Source: Methylotenera sp.
Lineage (GTDB): Bacteria; Pseudomonadota; Gammaproteobacteria; Burkholderiales; Methylophilaceae
Assembly: GCA_017880905.1 (NCBI GenBank)
Contig: JADGRO010000022.1
Span: forward strand, 1-64,000
Length of the DNA stretch: 64,000 bases
Direction: 5' to 3'
The position numbers were made by a program, and so were the translations under genes. Shown one piece after another: positions 37,615 through 47,688 of the stretch. The notes below the pieces were generated by a model that worked only from the letters and a program-made list of their open reading frames with translations, searched no databases and was not told where the DNA came from. Every line of letters starts with the position of its first letter. Position 1 is the first letter of the stretch.

Positions 37615-38358
37615 TCACCAAGCGCTATTTGTCTGCTGGATATATCTTGAATTTTGCTGACCAAAACTGCCCACATTCAGGCCAACATGTTTGCTTCGAT
37701 AGCTCAAACTCACGTTGCTGCCTGTATTAGTGTGATGATTGCTATCACCATGCTGATACGGCCTTTGCCAGCCATAGGCATAAGGCGCAATCCAGCGCGC
37801 TGACTGAATTCCACCATAACCTTGCGCAACATAGATTGGCTGCTGTACGGATTCAGGTACACCACACGCCACATACATAATACTTTTCTTTGCGGCGACC
37901 AAATCTCTATCGCGCCACGAAGTACGTGAAACCGATTCAAAATCATTTTTTGCCAGATCGCATTCATTATTCTGCGCGACTTGTTGTTGTGGCGCTTCTT
38001 CTATATTTGAGGGCGCCTCGCCTTCGGCAACCGCAATCAAGCGCCAATGCTCTTTAGTGGTTGCGAGCGCTTTAGCTAATTTAAAATCACGGCTCAGCAC
38101 TGCGCGCGTTACGGCTTGATCAACTGAATTTTCTTGCGCTACAGGTATTGTTTGCTGATTTTGCGCGTTTAATTGTGATGCTGTTTGAATGTCTGTCAGC
38201 GTTTGTTTGCTTGTCATTGCGCAAGGTGCATCGGTATAAATCACTTTGTTTTGATGCGAATCTTTATCCACAAAAGTGCATTTATACACCTGCGCCGCTG
38301 CACTATTAGCAACGGCAAATATAATTGAAAATACGGCAGCTTGAATTAGTTTTTTCAT
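37615..38358 (-). CDS. DUF4124 domain-containing exported protein
   Basis: Protein of 247 residues. Signal peptide about 1-22 (KKLIQAAVFSIIFAVANSAAA). The DUF4124 segment follows (QVYKCTFVDKDSH to VIYTDAPC, with paired Cys). The middle is Gln-rich, and the C-terminus has NVSLSYRSKHVGLNVGSFG. Four or more cysteines suggest disulfides in the periplasm. I chose ATG 38358 because the signal peptide begins there; the open frame extends 16 codons further. Function unknown. Confidence 0.8.
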   Translation of the reverse strand: MKKLIQAAVFSIIFAVANSAAAQVYKCTFVDKDSHQNKVIYTDAPCAMTSKQTLTDIQTASQLNAQNQQTIPVAQENSVDQAVTRAVLSRDFKLAKALATTKEHWRLIAVAEGEAPSNIEEAPQQQVAQNNECDLAKNDFESVSRTSWRDRDLVAAKKSIMYVACGVPESVQQPIYVAQGYGGIQSARWIAPYAYGWQRPYQHGDSNHHTNTGSNVSLSYRSKHVGLNVGSFGQQNSRYIQQTNSAW

Positions 38359-38422
38359 ATCAACATCTACATTCTCATGATGCTCAATATTAACGCTTAT
38401 GACCAAAAAAAGTAATGCAAGT

Positions 38423-39223
38423 TTAAGTTTTTAACTTTTCTGTTAAATGTGGCGCTAGCACCTGCAATATTTGCGCGAACACTTTTGGATTGGCTGCAAC
38501 AATATTACCTGTGGTGAGCCAACTTTCGTTGCCTTTAAAATCACCTACCATTCCGCCTGCCTCTTGCACCAATAGCCCACCCGCAGCAATATCCCAAGTA
38601 GATAAGCTAATCTCAAAAAAGCCATCAGTATAGCCTGCTGCCACATAAGCTAAATCCAATGCGGCTGAACCTGGGCGGCGAATGCCGATGGTCTTTTTAA
38701 TCATGTCTTTCAGTATCGCCATGTAGGTGTCTAAATGCGTAAAATCGCGGAACGGAAAGCCGGTGCCGATTAGCGAATCTTGCAACTTGGTACGATTGGT
38801 TACACGAATACGTTTATCGTTTAAAAACGCCCCACGGCCTTTGGTAGCAGTGAATAAATCATTTCGAAGCGGATCATAAATCACCGCCTGAGTGAGCACT
38901 CCCTTTTGCTGCAAGGCAATAGATACACAGTATTGAGGGAAATTATGTAGAAAATTTGTGGTGCCATCAAGCGGGTCGATAATCCAGATATTCTCAGCGT
39001 CCGCATTACTTTTCCCGCTTTCCTCGCCCAAAAAACCATGGTCAGGATAAGTATGACGAATCGTGTTGATAATCGCTTGCTCTGCCGCATGATCCACCTC
39101 GCTCACAAAATCGTTAAACGTTTTGCTAGTGACCGAAAGCGCGTTTACATCTTGCGATGCGCGATTGATAATACGGCCGGCTTCACGCGCGGCTTTTACT
39201 GCAATGGTGAGCATTGGATGCAT
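38423..39223 (-). CDS. suhB: inositol-1-monophosphatase family protein
   Basis: Protein of 266 residues. Metal-binding motifs are visible: [12 protein letters not shown] (Glu), [17 protein letters not shown] (Asp-x-Asp-Gly-Thr-Thr) and [17 protein letters not shown]. SuhB hydrolyses inositol phosphate and in E. coli also joins the rRNA antitermination complex. The start ATG 39223 faces the divergent trmJ region. A very common orthologue beside trmJ and cysE in beta/gammaproteobacteria. Confidence 0.95.
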   Translation of the reverse strand: MHPMLTIAVKAAREAGRIINRASQDVNALSVTSKTFNDFVSEVDHAAEQAIINTIRHTYPDHGFLGEESGKSNADAENIWIIDPLDGTTNFLHNFPQYCVSIALQQKGVLTQAVIYDPLRNDLFTATKGRGAFLNDKRIRVTNRTKLQDSLIGTGFPFRDFTHLDTYMAILKDMIKKTIGIRRPGSAALDLAYVAAGYTDGFFEISLSTWDIAAGGLLVQEAGGMVGDFKGNESWLTTGNIVAANPKVFAQILQVLAPHLTEKLKT

Positions 39224-39482
39224 TTTTATGGTCTTTGCTAATAGTCAATGATTCAATAATCGCGACGGCAAATCGCTGTGTTACAAAACACAGAAACACT
39301 TTGCTGTACTTATTTTGTACTAATCTTCAGTGTTTCGTGTATTTTGCGCCTTGCGCTTTATTCATCACCTTCATTGACTCATTGCCATGTGCGTAATGAA
39401 AAACAACGGTAAAGCAATGTTAAAGAGCTGTTAAAATACCATTTTAACATTGATACCAACTTAACCAAATCTGTATAAATGT
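39224..39482. other. long suhB-trmJ intergenic region with palindrome
   Basis: No ORF is supported. A hairpin CTGTGTT/AACACAG occurs near 39274-39292. A perfect 8-bp inverted repeat GTTAAAAT-ACC-ATTTTAAC spans 39430-39448. The latter may be an operator or part of a promoter for trmJ. Repeat copy 2 starts at 39483. Confidence 0.4.
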
Positions 39483-39604
39483 AAAAATGCAAATTTTTAA
39501 GCTAGACTAGGCGCGAGCAAAAAATTGCGACGCCGCATATGCAGTATTATGTAAGGAGTAATTTTTTGGAAGCAACGCCGCATAACGACAAAAGTTGCAT
39601 TTTT
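39483..39604 (+). repeat. 122-bp intergenic element, copy 2, overlapping the trmJ start
   Basis: Ends are AAAAATGCAA (39483-39492) and TTGCATTTTT (39595-39604). The interior carries TTTTTAAGCTAGACTAGGCG, CATATG, TATGTAAGGAGTAATTTT and GCAACGCCGCAT. The AAGGAG and TTG of this element are the best start signals for trmJ. Confidence 0.75.
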
Positions 39605-40324
39605 AACAACATTCGTATCGTGCTTTGCCAAACCAGCCATCCCGGCAACATCGGCTCGGCAGCACGCGCCATGAAAACCATGGGTTTGAGTCAACTTTAT
39701 CTGGTGAAACCGGATAAATTCCCCAATTCACAAGCCACCGCACTCGCCACTGGCGCTGCAGATTTGCTGGAAAGCACCATTGTCACCGAAACATTATCTG
39801 ATGCGCTTTCTGGCTGTGCGTTCGCTTTTGGCCTAAGTGCACGCAAACGTTATTTGTCGCACGAAACGGTCAATGCGCGAGACGCCGCCCTGCAAGCCAG
39901 TAAAATAGCGGCATTTCAGCCCATTGCATTTGTGTTTGGCACTGAGATGAGTGGGCTTTCAAACGCTGAATTGGATTGCTGCCAAATGCTGGCGATGATT
40001 CCCGCCAACCCAGAATATAGCTCGCTCAACCTAGCTGCTGCCGTGCAGGTGATGTGTTACGAACTACGCATGGCCATTTTAGAAGGCAAAATCGTCGCGA
40101 CCGAAGCCTTGCCCTTAGCTACCAATGACGAATTAGAAGGCTTTTACACACACTTGGAAGAGACACTATTAAAAATTGGTTACCTTAATCCTAAAGCGCC
40201 AAAAAAATTATTCGAGCGCATGCGCCGCTTGTACGCCCGAGCAAGGTTAGAAAAAGAAGAAGTGAATTTGCTAAGGGGCGTGCTGACGCTCACTCAAGAG
40301 CCGCGCAAACACACAAAATACTAA
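39566..40324 (+). CDS. trmJ: tRNA (cytidine/uridine-2'-O-)-methyltransferase TrmJ
   Basis: Protein of 252 residues from TTG 39566. SPOUT-fold signatures: IRIVLCQTSHPGNIGSAARAM, GLSQLYLVKPDKFPNSQAT, IAFVFGTEMSGLSNAELD and YSSLNLAAAVQVMCYEL. It methylates the 2'-OH of position 32 in tRNA. The TTG has AAGGAG (39553-39558) seven bases upstream; ATG 39539 in the same frame has no ribosome site. The conserved protein begins around FNNIRIVL, so the first ~13 residues derive from the repeat element that covers the start. Confidence 0.9.
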   Translation: MEATPHNDKSCIFNNIRIVLCQTSHPGNIGSAARAMKTMGLSQLYLVKPDKFPNSQATALATGAADLLESTIVTETLSDALSGCAFAFGLSARKRYLSHETVNARDAALQASKIAAFQPIAFVFGTEMSGLSNAELDCCQMLAMIPANPEYSSLNLAAAVQVMCYELRMAILEGKIVATEALPLATNDELEGFYTHLEETLLKIGYLNPKAPKKLFERMRRLYARARLEKEEVNLLRGVLTLTQEPRKHTKY

Positions 40325-40456
40325 AACAACTAGCCTTTCATTATTGTTTCCACAATTATTAACTAAAATAACGCTTGTAAGGTTTGTGTAAGTTTGCGGT
40401 AATATAGTGCGCCTGTAGTACAATAATTTTATTTACAAAACAAAAGGATCGGGATC

Positions 40457-40648
40457 ATGAAAAATTTATTCGCATTAGTTTTAATCGCTGCATTCAGTTT
40501 TGCTACAACATCAGCAATGGCCTGCCCAAAAGGTGAGGTTTTAACTGGCGGTACTGGTAAACATCACAAAGGTGGCACATGTGCACCAAAAGCAGCTAAA
40601 GCAACTAAAGCAGCGCCAACGGCTAAAGACGCACCTGCGAAGAAATAA
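40457..40648 (+). CDS. small secreted Lys/Ala-rich protein
   Basis: Protein of 63 residues. Signal peptide about 1-22 (ending TSAMA). Mature CPKGEVLTGGTGKHHKGGTC has two Cys that could form one disulfide, followed by a KAAKATKAAPTAKDAPAKK tail. AAGGATCGG lies before ATG and a strong terminator follows, so it is a complete monocistronic unit. Family not recognised; resembles short periplasmic proteins of unknown role. Confidence 0.75.
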   Translation: MKNLFALVLIAAFSFATTSAMACPKGEVLTGGTGKHHKGGTCAPKAAKATKAAPTAKDAPAKK

Positions 40649-40663
40649 TAATTGAATTGTAAA

Positions 40664-40690
40664 ATAAAACCGCCTTCGGGCGGTTTTTTT
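40664..40690 (+). terminator. rho-independent terminator with UUCG loop
   Basis: ACCGCC, TTCG, GGCGGT followed by seven T. The C(UUCG)G tetraloop makes it exceptionally stable. Ends the small secreted protein gene. Confidence 0.93.
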
Positions 40691-40795
40691 ATGATTTAAA
40701 ATCGACTCAGAAAAGTCTGATTAATTAACCCTACTAAATTAGTCAACAATTAAACTTTATGGCATAATAATGTTTTAATCCTGTTTGTTAAATAC

Positions 40796-41560
40796 ATGTT
40801 TGATCACCTAAAAGAAGATATTTCAGTCGTTTTTGACCGCGACCCGGCAGCGCGTACGCATTTTGAGATCCTCACCACGTACCCTGGTGTGCACGCGTTG
40901 ATATTTCATCGCTTTAGTCACTGGCTGTGGAAAGCTCGATTCTATTGGCTTGGGCGCTTCTTCTCACATATTGGACGCTTTTTTACCGGTATCGAAATCC
41001 ATCCTGGCGCAACCATTGGCCACCGTGTGTTTATTGACCACGGCATGGGCGTGGTAATTGGCGAAACCGCCGTAATTGGCGACGATTGCACGCTATACCA
41101 CGGCGTAACGCTTGGTGGCACCTCATGGAACAAAGGCAAACGCCACCCCACACTGGAACAAGGTGTGGTGATTGGCGCAGGTGCGAAAGTACTGGGCCCA
41201 ATTACCATCGGCAAAAACGCCAAAATTGGCTCAAATGCAGTCGTCGTCAAAGACGTGCCTGAAAACGCCACAGCAGTTGGAATCCCAGCACGTATTTTGG
41301 AAGAAGAAAAATCTAAACAACGCATAGATACAGCTAAAAAAATCGGCTTTAGTGCCTATGCTGTAAGTAACGACGAAAACGATCCCATTGCGAAAACAAT
41401 TCATAGCCTTTTAGACCATGCGGCCAAGCAAGATAGCGAATTAACCAGCCTGAAAAAGCAGTTGGTTAAATTATCCGACACCAGCGCGGATGCTGATTTA
41501 GCTAAGGCTTTTGGTGCTAAAAAAGTTTCTATAAAACCACGTACAAAATCTAAAAAATAA
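40796..41560 (+). CDS. cysE: serine O-acetyltransferase
   Basis: Protein of 254 residues. The N-terminal helical domain ([24 protein letters not shown]) is followed by a left-handed beta-helix of hexapeptide repeats ([40 protein letters not shown]). It makes O-acetylserine for cysteine synthesis. The C-terminal extension (about 185-254) is Lys/Asp-rich. It lies upstream of iscR on the same strand, so cysteine supply and Fe-S assembly genes are adjacent. Confidence 0.95.
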   Translation: MFDHLKEDISVVFDRDPAARTHFEILTTYPGVHALIFHRFSHWLWKARFYWLGRFFSHIGRFFTGIEIHPGATIGHRVFIDHGMGVVIGETAVIGDDCTLYHGVTLGGTSWNKGKRHPTLEQGVVIGAGAKVLGPITIGKNAKIGSNAVVVKDVPENATAVGIPARILEEEKSKQRIDTAKKIGFSAYAVSNDENDPIAKTIHSLLDHAAKQDSELTSLKKQLVKLSDTSADADLAKAFGAKKVSIKPRTKSKK

Positions 41561-41580
41561 CGCTTGAACTTAATTACATA

Positions 41581-41613
41581 ATAATTGACTAAATTACTAG
41601 GTTATTATAGAAT
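41581..41613 (+). promoter_or_regulatory. iscR promoter overlapped by an IscR type-1 site
   Basis: -35 TTGACT (41585-41590), 17 bp, -10 TAGAAT (41608-41613). The 25 bp from 41581 to 41605 fit the E. coli IscR type-1 consensus (ATA-SYY-GACT-RWWWY-AGTC-RRS-TAT) at 21 of 25 positions and cover the -35. This predicts repression by [2Fe-2S]-IscR. Confidence 0.72.
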
Positions 41614-41623
41614 TCTAAGGATT

Positions 41624-42115
41624 ATGAGACTTACCACCAAAGGTCGTTTTGCTGTTACCGCCATGCTAGACCTTGCTTTAAACGAGGCCGATAAGCCTGT
41701 CACGCTGGCTGGTATTAGCGAGCGGCAAGCCATTTCGCTCTCGTATTTAGAGCAGCTTTTTAGCCGCTTACGTCGCCAAGGTTTAGTGACCAGTGTGCGC
41801 GGGCCGGGTGGTGGTTATCGAGTGGCTAAAGCACACAATGAAATTTCAGTTTCTAACATTATTACCGCGGTAGACGAATTGATTGATGCCACCCAGTGCG
41901 GTGGCAAGGAAGATTGCCACGACGAAGGTCGCTGCATGACACACGATTTATGGGCGTCTTTAAATAACAAAATTTTGGATTATTTATCCGGTGTAACATT
42001 GGCTGACATGGTGGAAAATAAACGTCAAAATGACGCAGGCAACGTGAGCCAGTTGGTGTTTTCTCCGCGCAGAACTTGCGCAACCTCAACAGCTACGGAG
42101 GAAGTGAGCGCTTAA
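41624..42115 (+). CDS. iscR: Fe-S cluster assembly transcriptional regulator IscR
   Basis: Protein of 163 residues, Rrf2 family. Winged-helix N-terminus [19 protein letters not shown], recognition region [27 protein letters not shown]. The cluster ligands Cys-X5-Cys-X5-Cys lie in [20 protein letters not shown], with the conserved His after them. ATG 41624 follows AAGGA; the 13 upstream codons overlap the promoter and are not coding. It senses cluster status and represses its own operon. The stop abuts the next gene's ATG. Confidence 0.95.
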   Translation: MRLTTKGRFAVTAMLDLALNEADKPVTLAGISERQAISLSYLEQLFSRLRRQGLVTSVRGPGGGYRVAKAHNEISVSNIITAVDELIDATQCGGKEDCHDEGRCMTHDLWASLNNKILDYLSGVTLADMVENKRQNDAGNVSQLVFSPRRTCATSTATEEVSA

Positions 42116-43261
42116 ATGTCACCAGTTTATTTCGACCACAACAGCACTACCGCACTCAAAACCGAGGTTTTGGAAGAGATGTTGCCATTTATGGCAAATC
42201 AACACGGCAATGCAGCCAGTCGGCATAGTTATGGCCGCACAGCGCGTGCCGCGGTGGAGCATGCGCGTGAGCAAGTGGCTAACGCAGTAGGCGCGTACGC
42301 TAACCAAATTGTGTTCACCGCCAGCGGCACCGAGGCTAACAATTTCGTGGTACAGGGCATTTGTAGCAACTTAGAACCTGCACAAATTTTAACCAGCGCA
42401 ATTGAACACCCATGCGTATCGCGCCCTGCTTTGGTCATGCAGGCGCGGGGCTGGAAAGCGCATAGCATTAAGGTAGACGAGAATTGCAACCTGGATATGG
42501 CGCACTTGCAAAAACTGCTGAAAACCCCCACTAATTTGGTATCAGTGATGCTCGCGAATAACGAAACCGGTGTGATTCAAGACATCACCAAAGTGGCTGA
42601 AATGGCGCGCGAACACAAAGCTTATGTGCATACAGATGCGGTGCAGGCGCTGGGCAAAATGCCTATGGATTTTTTCGCGCAAAACGTACACGCCATGACG
42701 GTTTCTAGCCACAAAATTGGCGGCCCGCTTGGCGCAGGCGCGCTGGTGCTAGATAAGCGCATCGACATCCAACCTTTGTTATACGGCGGTGGGCAAGAAA
42801 AAGGTTTGCGCAGCGGCACCGAAAATGTTGCGGCGATTGTGGGTTTTGGCGCGGCGTGTGAGCTGGCAGTTAAAAATTTAACCGCGTTTGATATGCATGC
42901 AGAGAACTTACGTAAGCGCTTAGAAGCTAGCTTGAGCAATATGCATGCGGTGATTTTTGGAAGGCATGGTCTACGCATTCCCAACACCAGTTTTTTCGCT
43001 TTCCCCAACATAGATGGCGAAACCTTGGTAACGGCTTTAGACAAAGCAGGATTTGCCGTTGCCAGTGGTTCGGCTTGTTCATCTGATAGTGGTGAACCAA
43101 GCCATGTGCTATTGGCAATGGGCGTGGATGAAGATTTAGCCCGCGGTGCCGTAAGGGTAAGTTTTGGCGCTAGCAACACATTAGAGCAAGTGAAGCAGTT
43201 TTTAGGCGCACTTGAAAGTGAATTAGCAAGATTGAAAAATTTAACCGCAATAGCAGCATAG
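42116..43261 (+). CDS. cysteine desulfurase, NifS-like (first of two)
   Basis: Protein of 381 residues, PLP aminotransferase class V. YFDHNSTTALKTEVLEEMLPF opens it, the PLP lysine is in TVSSHKIGGPLGAGAL, and the active Cys in ASGSACSSDSGEPSHVL. The Cys loop resembles NifS/IscS class I. It is a distant paralogue of the next gene and lacks the longer IscU-interacting C-terminus of true IscS. It starts at the base after the iscR stop. Likely a second sulfur donor in the Isc operon; the substrate partner is not evident. Confidence 0.88.
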   Translation: MSPVYFDHNSTTALKTEVLEEMLPFMANQHGNAASRHSYGRTARAAVEHAREQVANAVGAYANQIVFTASGTEANNFVVQGICSNLEPAQILTSAIEHPCVSRPALVMQARGWKAHSIKVDENCNLDMAHLQKLLKTPTNLVSVMLANNETGVIQDITKVAEMAREHKAYVHTDAVQALGKMPMDFFAQNVHAMTVSSHKIGGPLGAGALVLDKRIDIQPLLYGGGQEKGLRSGTENVAAIVGFGAACELAVKNLTAFDMHAENLRKRLEASLSNMHAVIFGRHGLRIPNTSFFAFPNIDGETLVTALDKAGFAVASGSACSSDSGEPSHVLLAMGVDEDLARGAVRVSFGASNTLEQVKQFLGALESELARLKNLTAIAA

Positions 43262-43279
43262 GAAGCAAACGTAAACAAT

Positions 43280-44494
43280 ATGGAAAGACTACCGATTTAT
43301 TTAGATTACTCCGCCACCACACCAGTTGATCCACGTGTGGCAGCAAAGATGATTCCATACCTCACGGAGCATTATGGCAACCCTGCGTCGCGCAGCCATC
43401 CGTACGGCTGGGAGGCTGAAAAAGCGGTAGAAAATGCACGTGAAGAAGTCGCGAAATTAGTGAATGCAGACCCGCGTGAAATCGTATGGACATCAGGGGC
43501 GACGGAATCGAATAACTTGGCGATTAAAGGTGCAGCAAATTTTTATGCAGCAAGCAAGGGTAAACACATTATCACCGTGGCAACCGAGCATAAAGCGGTA
43601 ATCGACCCAATACGCGAGCTGGAGCGTCAGGGTTTTGAGGCAACCTTTTTGGAACCAGAACCCAATGGCTTGCTTGATTTGGCTAAATTCAAAGCGGCGA
43701 TTCGCCCTGATACCGTATTGGCTTCTGTCATGCTAGTGAACAACGAAATTGGCGTAATTCAAGACATTGAATCCATTGGCAAAATCTGCCGCGAAAACAA
43801 TGTGATCTTTCATGTAGATGCCGCACAAGCCACAGGCAAAGTGAAGATTGATTTAGAGACATTGCCAGTCGATTTAATGAGCTTTAGTGCGCATAAAACT
43901 TACGGCCCAAAGGGCATTGGCGCGCTTTATGTGCGTCGTAAACCACGCATCCGCATCGAGGCGCAAATGCACGGCGGCGGTCACGAGCGTGGCATGCGTT
44001 CTGGCACGCTGGCAACACATCAAATCGTCGGCATGGGCGAAGCGTTTCGCATCGCACGCGAAGAAATGGCAAGTGAAAATGAGCGCATCCGCATGTTACG
44101 CGATAGATTAGTGAATGGTTTGCAGGAAATTGAAGAAACCTATATGAACGGCGATTTGACGCACCGCGTGCCGCATAACCTGAACATGAGCTTTAACTAT
44201 GTGGAAGGCGAATCGCTGATTATGGCGGTGAAAGGCATTGCGGTTTCTAGCGGCTCGGCATGTACCTCTGCCAGCCTAGAACCGAGCTACGTGCTGCGTG
44301 CGCTTGGTCGTAGTGATGAGCTTGCGCATAGCTCAATTCGCTTTTCGATTGGACGTTTTACCACCGAGGAAGACGTAGATTACACCATTAAATTATTGAA
44401 AGAAAAAATAGGTAAATTAAGAGAATTATCTCCGCTTTGGGAGATGTTTAAAGATGGTATTGATATTAGCAAGGTACAGTGGGCTTCCCACTAA
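43280..44494 (+). CDS. iscS: cysteine desulfurase IscS
   Basis: Protein of 404 residues, the canonical IscS length. [33 protein letters not shown], the PLP lysine in [18 protein letters not shown], and catalytic Cys in [17 protein letters not shown] are all standard. The C-terminus [18 protein letters not shown] is typical and contacts IscU. It delivers persulfide sulfur for Fe-S clusters and tRNA thiolation. Followed by iscU after 12 bp. Confidence 0.97.
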   Translation: MERLPIYLDYSATTPVDPRVAAKMIPYLTEHYGNPASRSHPYGWEAEKAVENAREEVAKLVNADPREIVWTSGATESNNLAIKGAANFYAASKGKHIITVATEHKAVIDPIRELERQGFEATFLEPEPNGLLDLAKFKAAIRPDTVLASVMLVNNEIGVIQDIESIGKICRENNVIFHVDAAQATGKVKIDLETLPVDLMSFSAHKTYGPKGIGALYVRRKPRIRIEAQMHGGGHERGMRSGTLATHQIVGMGEAFRIAREEMASENERIRMLRDRLVNGLQEIEETYMNGDLTHRVPHNLNMSFNYVEGESLIMAVKGIAVSSGSACTSASLEPSYVLRALGRSDELAHSSIRFSIGRFTTEEDVDYTIKLLKEKIGKLRELSPLWEMFKDGIDISKVQWASH

Positions 44495-44506
44495 AGGAGT
44501 AACAAA

Positions 44507-44902
44507 ATGGCTTACAGCGATAAAGTTTTAGATCACTATGAAAATCCGAGAAATGTCGGCTCTCTAGACAAAAATGACCCGAACGTAGGCACCGGCATGG
44601 TCGGCGCGCCTGCGTGCGGCGATGTAATGAAGCTAATGATTAAGGTAAATGATGCTGGCATTATTGAAGATGCCAAGTTCAAAACCTACGGCTGCGGCTC
44701 GGCCATTGCCTCTAGTTCATTAGTCACCGAATGGCTCAAAGGTAAAACCGTGGACGAAGCTTATGCGATTAAAAACTCTGCCATTGCAGAAGAGCTGGCT
44801 TTGCCGCCAGTAAAAATTCATTGCTCAGTATTGGCTGAAGATGCGATTAAAGCAGCGGTAGCGGATATTAAAGCAAAAAAATTAGCGAAAGTAGCTGCTT
44901 AA
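44507..44902 (+). CDS. iscU: Fe-S cluster scaffold IscU
   Basis: Protein of 131 residues. Three cluster cysteines are visible: GAPACGDVMKLM, KTYGCGSAIASSS and KIHCSVLAEDA. The LPPVK motif recognised by HscA precedes the last one. AAAGGAG precedes ATG. Builds 2Fe-2S clusters with IscS sulfur. Confidence 0.97.
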   Translation: MAYSDKVLDHYENPRNVGSLDKNDPNVGTGMVGAPACGDVMKLMIKVNDAGIIEDAKFKTYGCGSAIASSSLVTEWLKGKTVDEAYAIKNSAIAEELALPPVKIHCSVLAEDAIKAAVADIKAKKLAKVAA

Positions 44903-44905
44903 ACT

Positions 44906-45229
44906 ATGGCAATTAGCTTGACTAAGACCGCTGCAGGCCGCGTGGAGAAATTCCTTGCCAACCGTGGCAAAGGCATAGGGTTGCGCCTAGGCGTTAAAAC
45001 CACTGGCTGCTCTGGTATGGCCTATACACTTGAGTTTGTAGATGAGTTAAATCCTGAAGATATGGCGTTTGAAAGCCACGGCGTAAAAGTGATTGTTGAC
45101 CCAAAAAGCTTGGCCTACATTGATGGCACAGAACTCGATTTCACCAAAGAAGGTTTGAACGAAGGTTTTAAATTCAACAATCCGAATGTGAAAGATGAGT
45201 GTGGTTGCGGTGAAAGTTTTACAGTGTGA
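44906..45229 (+). CDS. iscA: Fe-S carrier protein IscA
   Basis: Protein of 107 residues. A-type carrier with Cys in [14 protein letters not shown] and the terminal ECGCGESF pair. Transfers clusters to apo-targets. Its TGA overlaps the GTG start of hscB. Confidence 0.97.
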   Translation: MAISLTKTAAGRVEKFLANRGKGIGLRLGVKTTGCSGMAYTLEFVDELNPEDMAFESHGVKVIVDPKSLAYIDGTELDFTKEGLNEGFKFNNPNVKDECGCGESFTV

Positions 45230-45747
45230 GCTTAAATTATTTTGAGTTGTTTGGCCTGAACCCCGCATTCAATATCGACTTAACCGCATTAGAAAATAAC
45301 TACCGGAAAATACAATCTACTAGCCATCCAGACCGCTTTGTGACTGCATTACCCGCTGAAAAGCTACAATCTATGCAAATCGCGACTACAGCAAACGAAG
45401 CATATCAAACATTAAAAACACCTGCCCTGAGAGCTTCGTACTTATTGAGTTTGCAGGGAATTAGTGCAACTGCTGAAACCAACACCAATATGCCTGCGAA
45501 CTTTTTAATGCAGCAATTGGAATGGCGCGAAAATTTAGAAGATGCAAAAGCTGAAAAAAATATGGGCATGCTTGAAAGTTTACTGGCCGAAATGCAAGTG
45601 GAAGCAAAAAATTTACAAGCAGATTTAGTTGATTTATTCGACACAAAAAAAGATTCCGCAATGGCTATGGAAGCCACTCGTAAGCTGATTTTTATTGATA
45701 AAGTATATGCAGATATTAACAAAGCAATTGAGCAAATAGAGAACTAG
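45226..45747 (+). CDS. hscB: Fe-S co-chaperone HscB (Hsc20)
   Basis: Protein of 173 residues. N-terminal J domain with the HPD motif in [16 protein letters not shown] and a C-terminal three-helix bundle that binds IscU. GTG start 45226 overlaps the iscA stop. It stimulates the HscA ATPase. Confidence 0.95.
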   Translation: MSLNYFELFGLNPAFNIDLTALENNYRKIQSTSHPDRFVTALPAEKLQSMQIATTANEAYQTLKTPALRASYLLSLQGISATAETNTNMPANFLMQQLEWRENLEDAKAEKNMGMLESLLAEMQVEAKNLQADLVDLFDTKKDSAMAMEATRKLIFIDKVYADINKAIEQIEN

Positions 45748-45748
45748 T

Positions 45749-47656
45749 ATGGCATTGCTGCAAATTTCAGAGCCTGGTCAATCTGCCGCGCCGCACCAGC
45801 ACAAACTGGCAGTGGGCATTGATTTAGGCACAACCAACTCTCTCATTGCCACCGTGCGCAGCGGTATAAGCACGGTGCTACAGGACGAACAAGGTCATGC
45901 CCTGCTACCCTCTGTGGTACGCTATTTACCTAATGGGGATGTTGTCGTTGGCCATGAGGCATTAGCGCAGCAAAGCACCGATCCCGTCAACACTATTGCC
46001 TCTGTTAAACGGTTTATGGGGCGCAGCTTAAAAGATATTGCCGATAGGGCGCATATTCCTTATCGCTTTGTGGAAGGTGATGAAGGCACTACCAAGCACT
46101 TACTGCTTCAAACTCGTGCTGGCTTAAAAAGCCCAGTAGAAATCTCGGCAGAAATTCTTAAAACACTCAAAGCCCGTGCCGAGAAATCTTTGGGCGGTGA
46201 ATTGGTGGGAGCAGTAATTACCGTCCCTGCCTATTTTGATGATGCACAGCGCCAAGCAACCAAAGACGCAGCGCGCTTGGCGGACTTAAATGTACTACGT
46301 TTACTCAACGAACCAACAGCCGCAGCTGTAGCATATGGCCTAGATAACGCTTCTGAAGGCACCTATGTCATCTACGATTTGGGTGGCGGCACATTTGATA
46401 TTTCCATTCTTAAGCTGACAAAAGGCGTATTTGAAGTGCTTGCCACCAATGGCGATTCCGCGCTAGGTGGCGATGATTTTGACCATCGCATCTATTGCTG
46501 GGTACTTGATAAAATTCGTGGGGGTAGTAGCAGCTTTACTCCGTTAAGCGAGGAGGATACACGTCTCTTGCTCACCAAAGCGCGCCAAGCCAAGGAGTGG
46601 CTCACTAACAATCACGAGGCACAAATCGTCTGCCGTCTGAGCAATGGCGTGCTGGTAGATGTTACTCTCACTGCGCCGCAGTTTATCGAACTCACACAGC
46701 ATCTTGTTGCTAAAACGCTTTCCCCCACACGTAAAGCCATGCGTGACGCCAATCTACCGTTGGAAGACATCAATGGCGTGGTATTGGTTGGCGGCGCAAC
46801 CCGCATGCCGCATGTCAGGCACGCAGTTGAGGAATATTTTAAGCAAGAACCGCTGACAAACTTAGACCCTGATAAAGTTGTGGCGCTTGGCGCGGCAATA
46901 CAAGCCAATATGCTGGTTGGAAACAGAAGTGATAACGATTTATTGCTATTAGACGTTACCCCGCTTTCTCTTGGACTTGAAACCATGGGCGGTTTGGTGG
47001 AAAAAATTATTCCGCGCAATTCAACCTTGCCAATCGCTAGAGCCCAAGAATTCACCACATTTAAAGACGGCCAAACTGCCATGAGCATTCATGTGTTACA
47101 AGGTGAGCGTGAGTTGGTGAGCGATTGTCGCTCGTTGGCACGTTTTGAGTTACGCGGCATTCCGCCGATGGTAGCGGGTGCTGCACGTATTCGGGTGACT
47201 TTTACTGTCGATGCCGATGGCTTACTCAGCGTTTCTGCTCACGAAACCACCAGTAATGTTGAAGCGAATATTGTGGTGAAACCTTCATATGGACTCAGCG
47301 AAGAACAAATTTTAACCATGCTGCAAAGTAGCTTTGGCGCGGCAGAGAACGATAAACAAGCGCGTGTTTTGGCGGAAGCAAAAGTGGATGCAGAAAGCTT
47401 ATTAACAGCAATTAGTGCAGCGCTGAAGCAAGATGGTGATTTGCTAAGTATGAAAGGTAAGCAAAAAATTATTGCTAAAATGGATGTACTTAAAGATTTA
47501 CTGCTGGAAGGCAATATTCATGCGGGTTCTAGCGGTGCCATTCGTGAAGCAACTGAAGCACTAAATGCTGCAACCGAAGACTTCGCTGCAAGGCGCATGG
47601 ATGCAAGTGTGAGTCGGGCTCTCGCGGGTAAAAATCTAGATTCGCTAAAAATCTAG
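45749..47656 (+). CDS. hscA: Fe-S chaperone HscA
   Basis: Protein of 635 residues, Hsp70 family. [60 protein letters not shown] and [14 protein letters not shown] are present. The [21 protein letters not shown] segment marks the HscA branch. It assists cluster transfer from IscU. One base after the hscB stop. Confidence 0.97.
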   Translation: MALLQISEPGQSAAPHQHKLAVGIDLGTTNSLIATVRSGISTVLQDEQGHALLPSVVRYLPNGDVVVGHEALAQQSTDPVNTIASVKRFMGRSLKDIADRAHIPYRFVEGDEGTTKHLLLQTRAGLKSPVEISAEILKTLKARAEKSLGGELVGAVITVPAYFDDAQRQATKDAARLADLNVLRLLNEPTAAAVAYGLDNASEGTYVIYDLGGGTFDISILKLTKGVFEVLATNGDSALGGDDFDHRIYCWVLDKIRGGSSSFTPLSEEDTRLLLTKARQAKEWLTNNHEAQIVCRLSNGVLVDVTLTAPQFIELTQHLVAKTLSPTRKAMRDANLPLEDINGVVLVGGATRMPHVRHAVEEYFKQEPLTNLDPDKVVALGAAIQANMLVGNRSDNDLLLLDVTPLSLGLETMGGLVEKIIPRNSTLPIARAQEFTTFKDGQTAMSIHVLQGERELVSDCRSLARFELRGIPPMVAGAARIRVTFTVDADGLLSVSAHETTSNVEANIVVKPSYGLSEEQILTMLQSSFGAAENDKQARVLAEAKVDAESLLTAISAALKQDGDLLSMKGKQKIIAKMDVLKDLLLEGNIHAGSSGAIREATEALNAATEDFAARRMDASVSRALAGKNLDSLKI

Positions 47657-47688
47657 CCGATTAAGAAGTTACACTGGAAATGTAGAAT

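Noticed and set aside
42622-43278. Minus-strand ORF of 218 codons opposite the first cysteine desulfurase.
   Set aside because: It is a shadow of a conserved enzyme with intact catalytic motifs.
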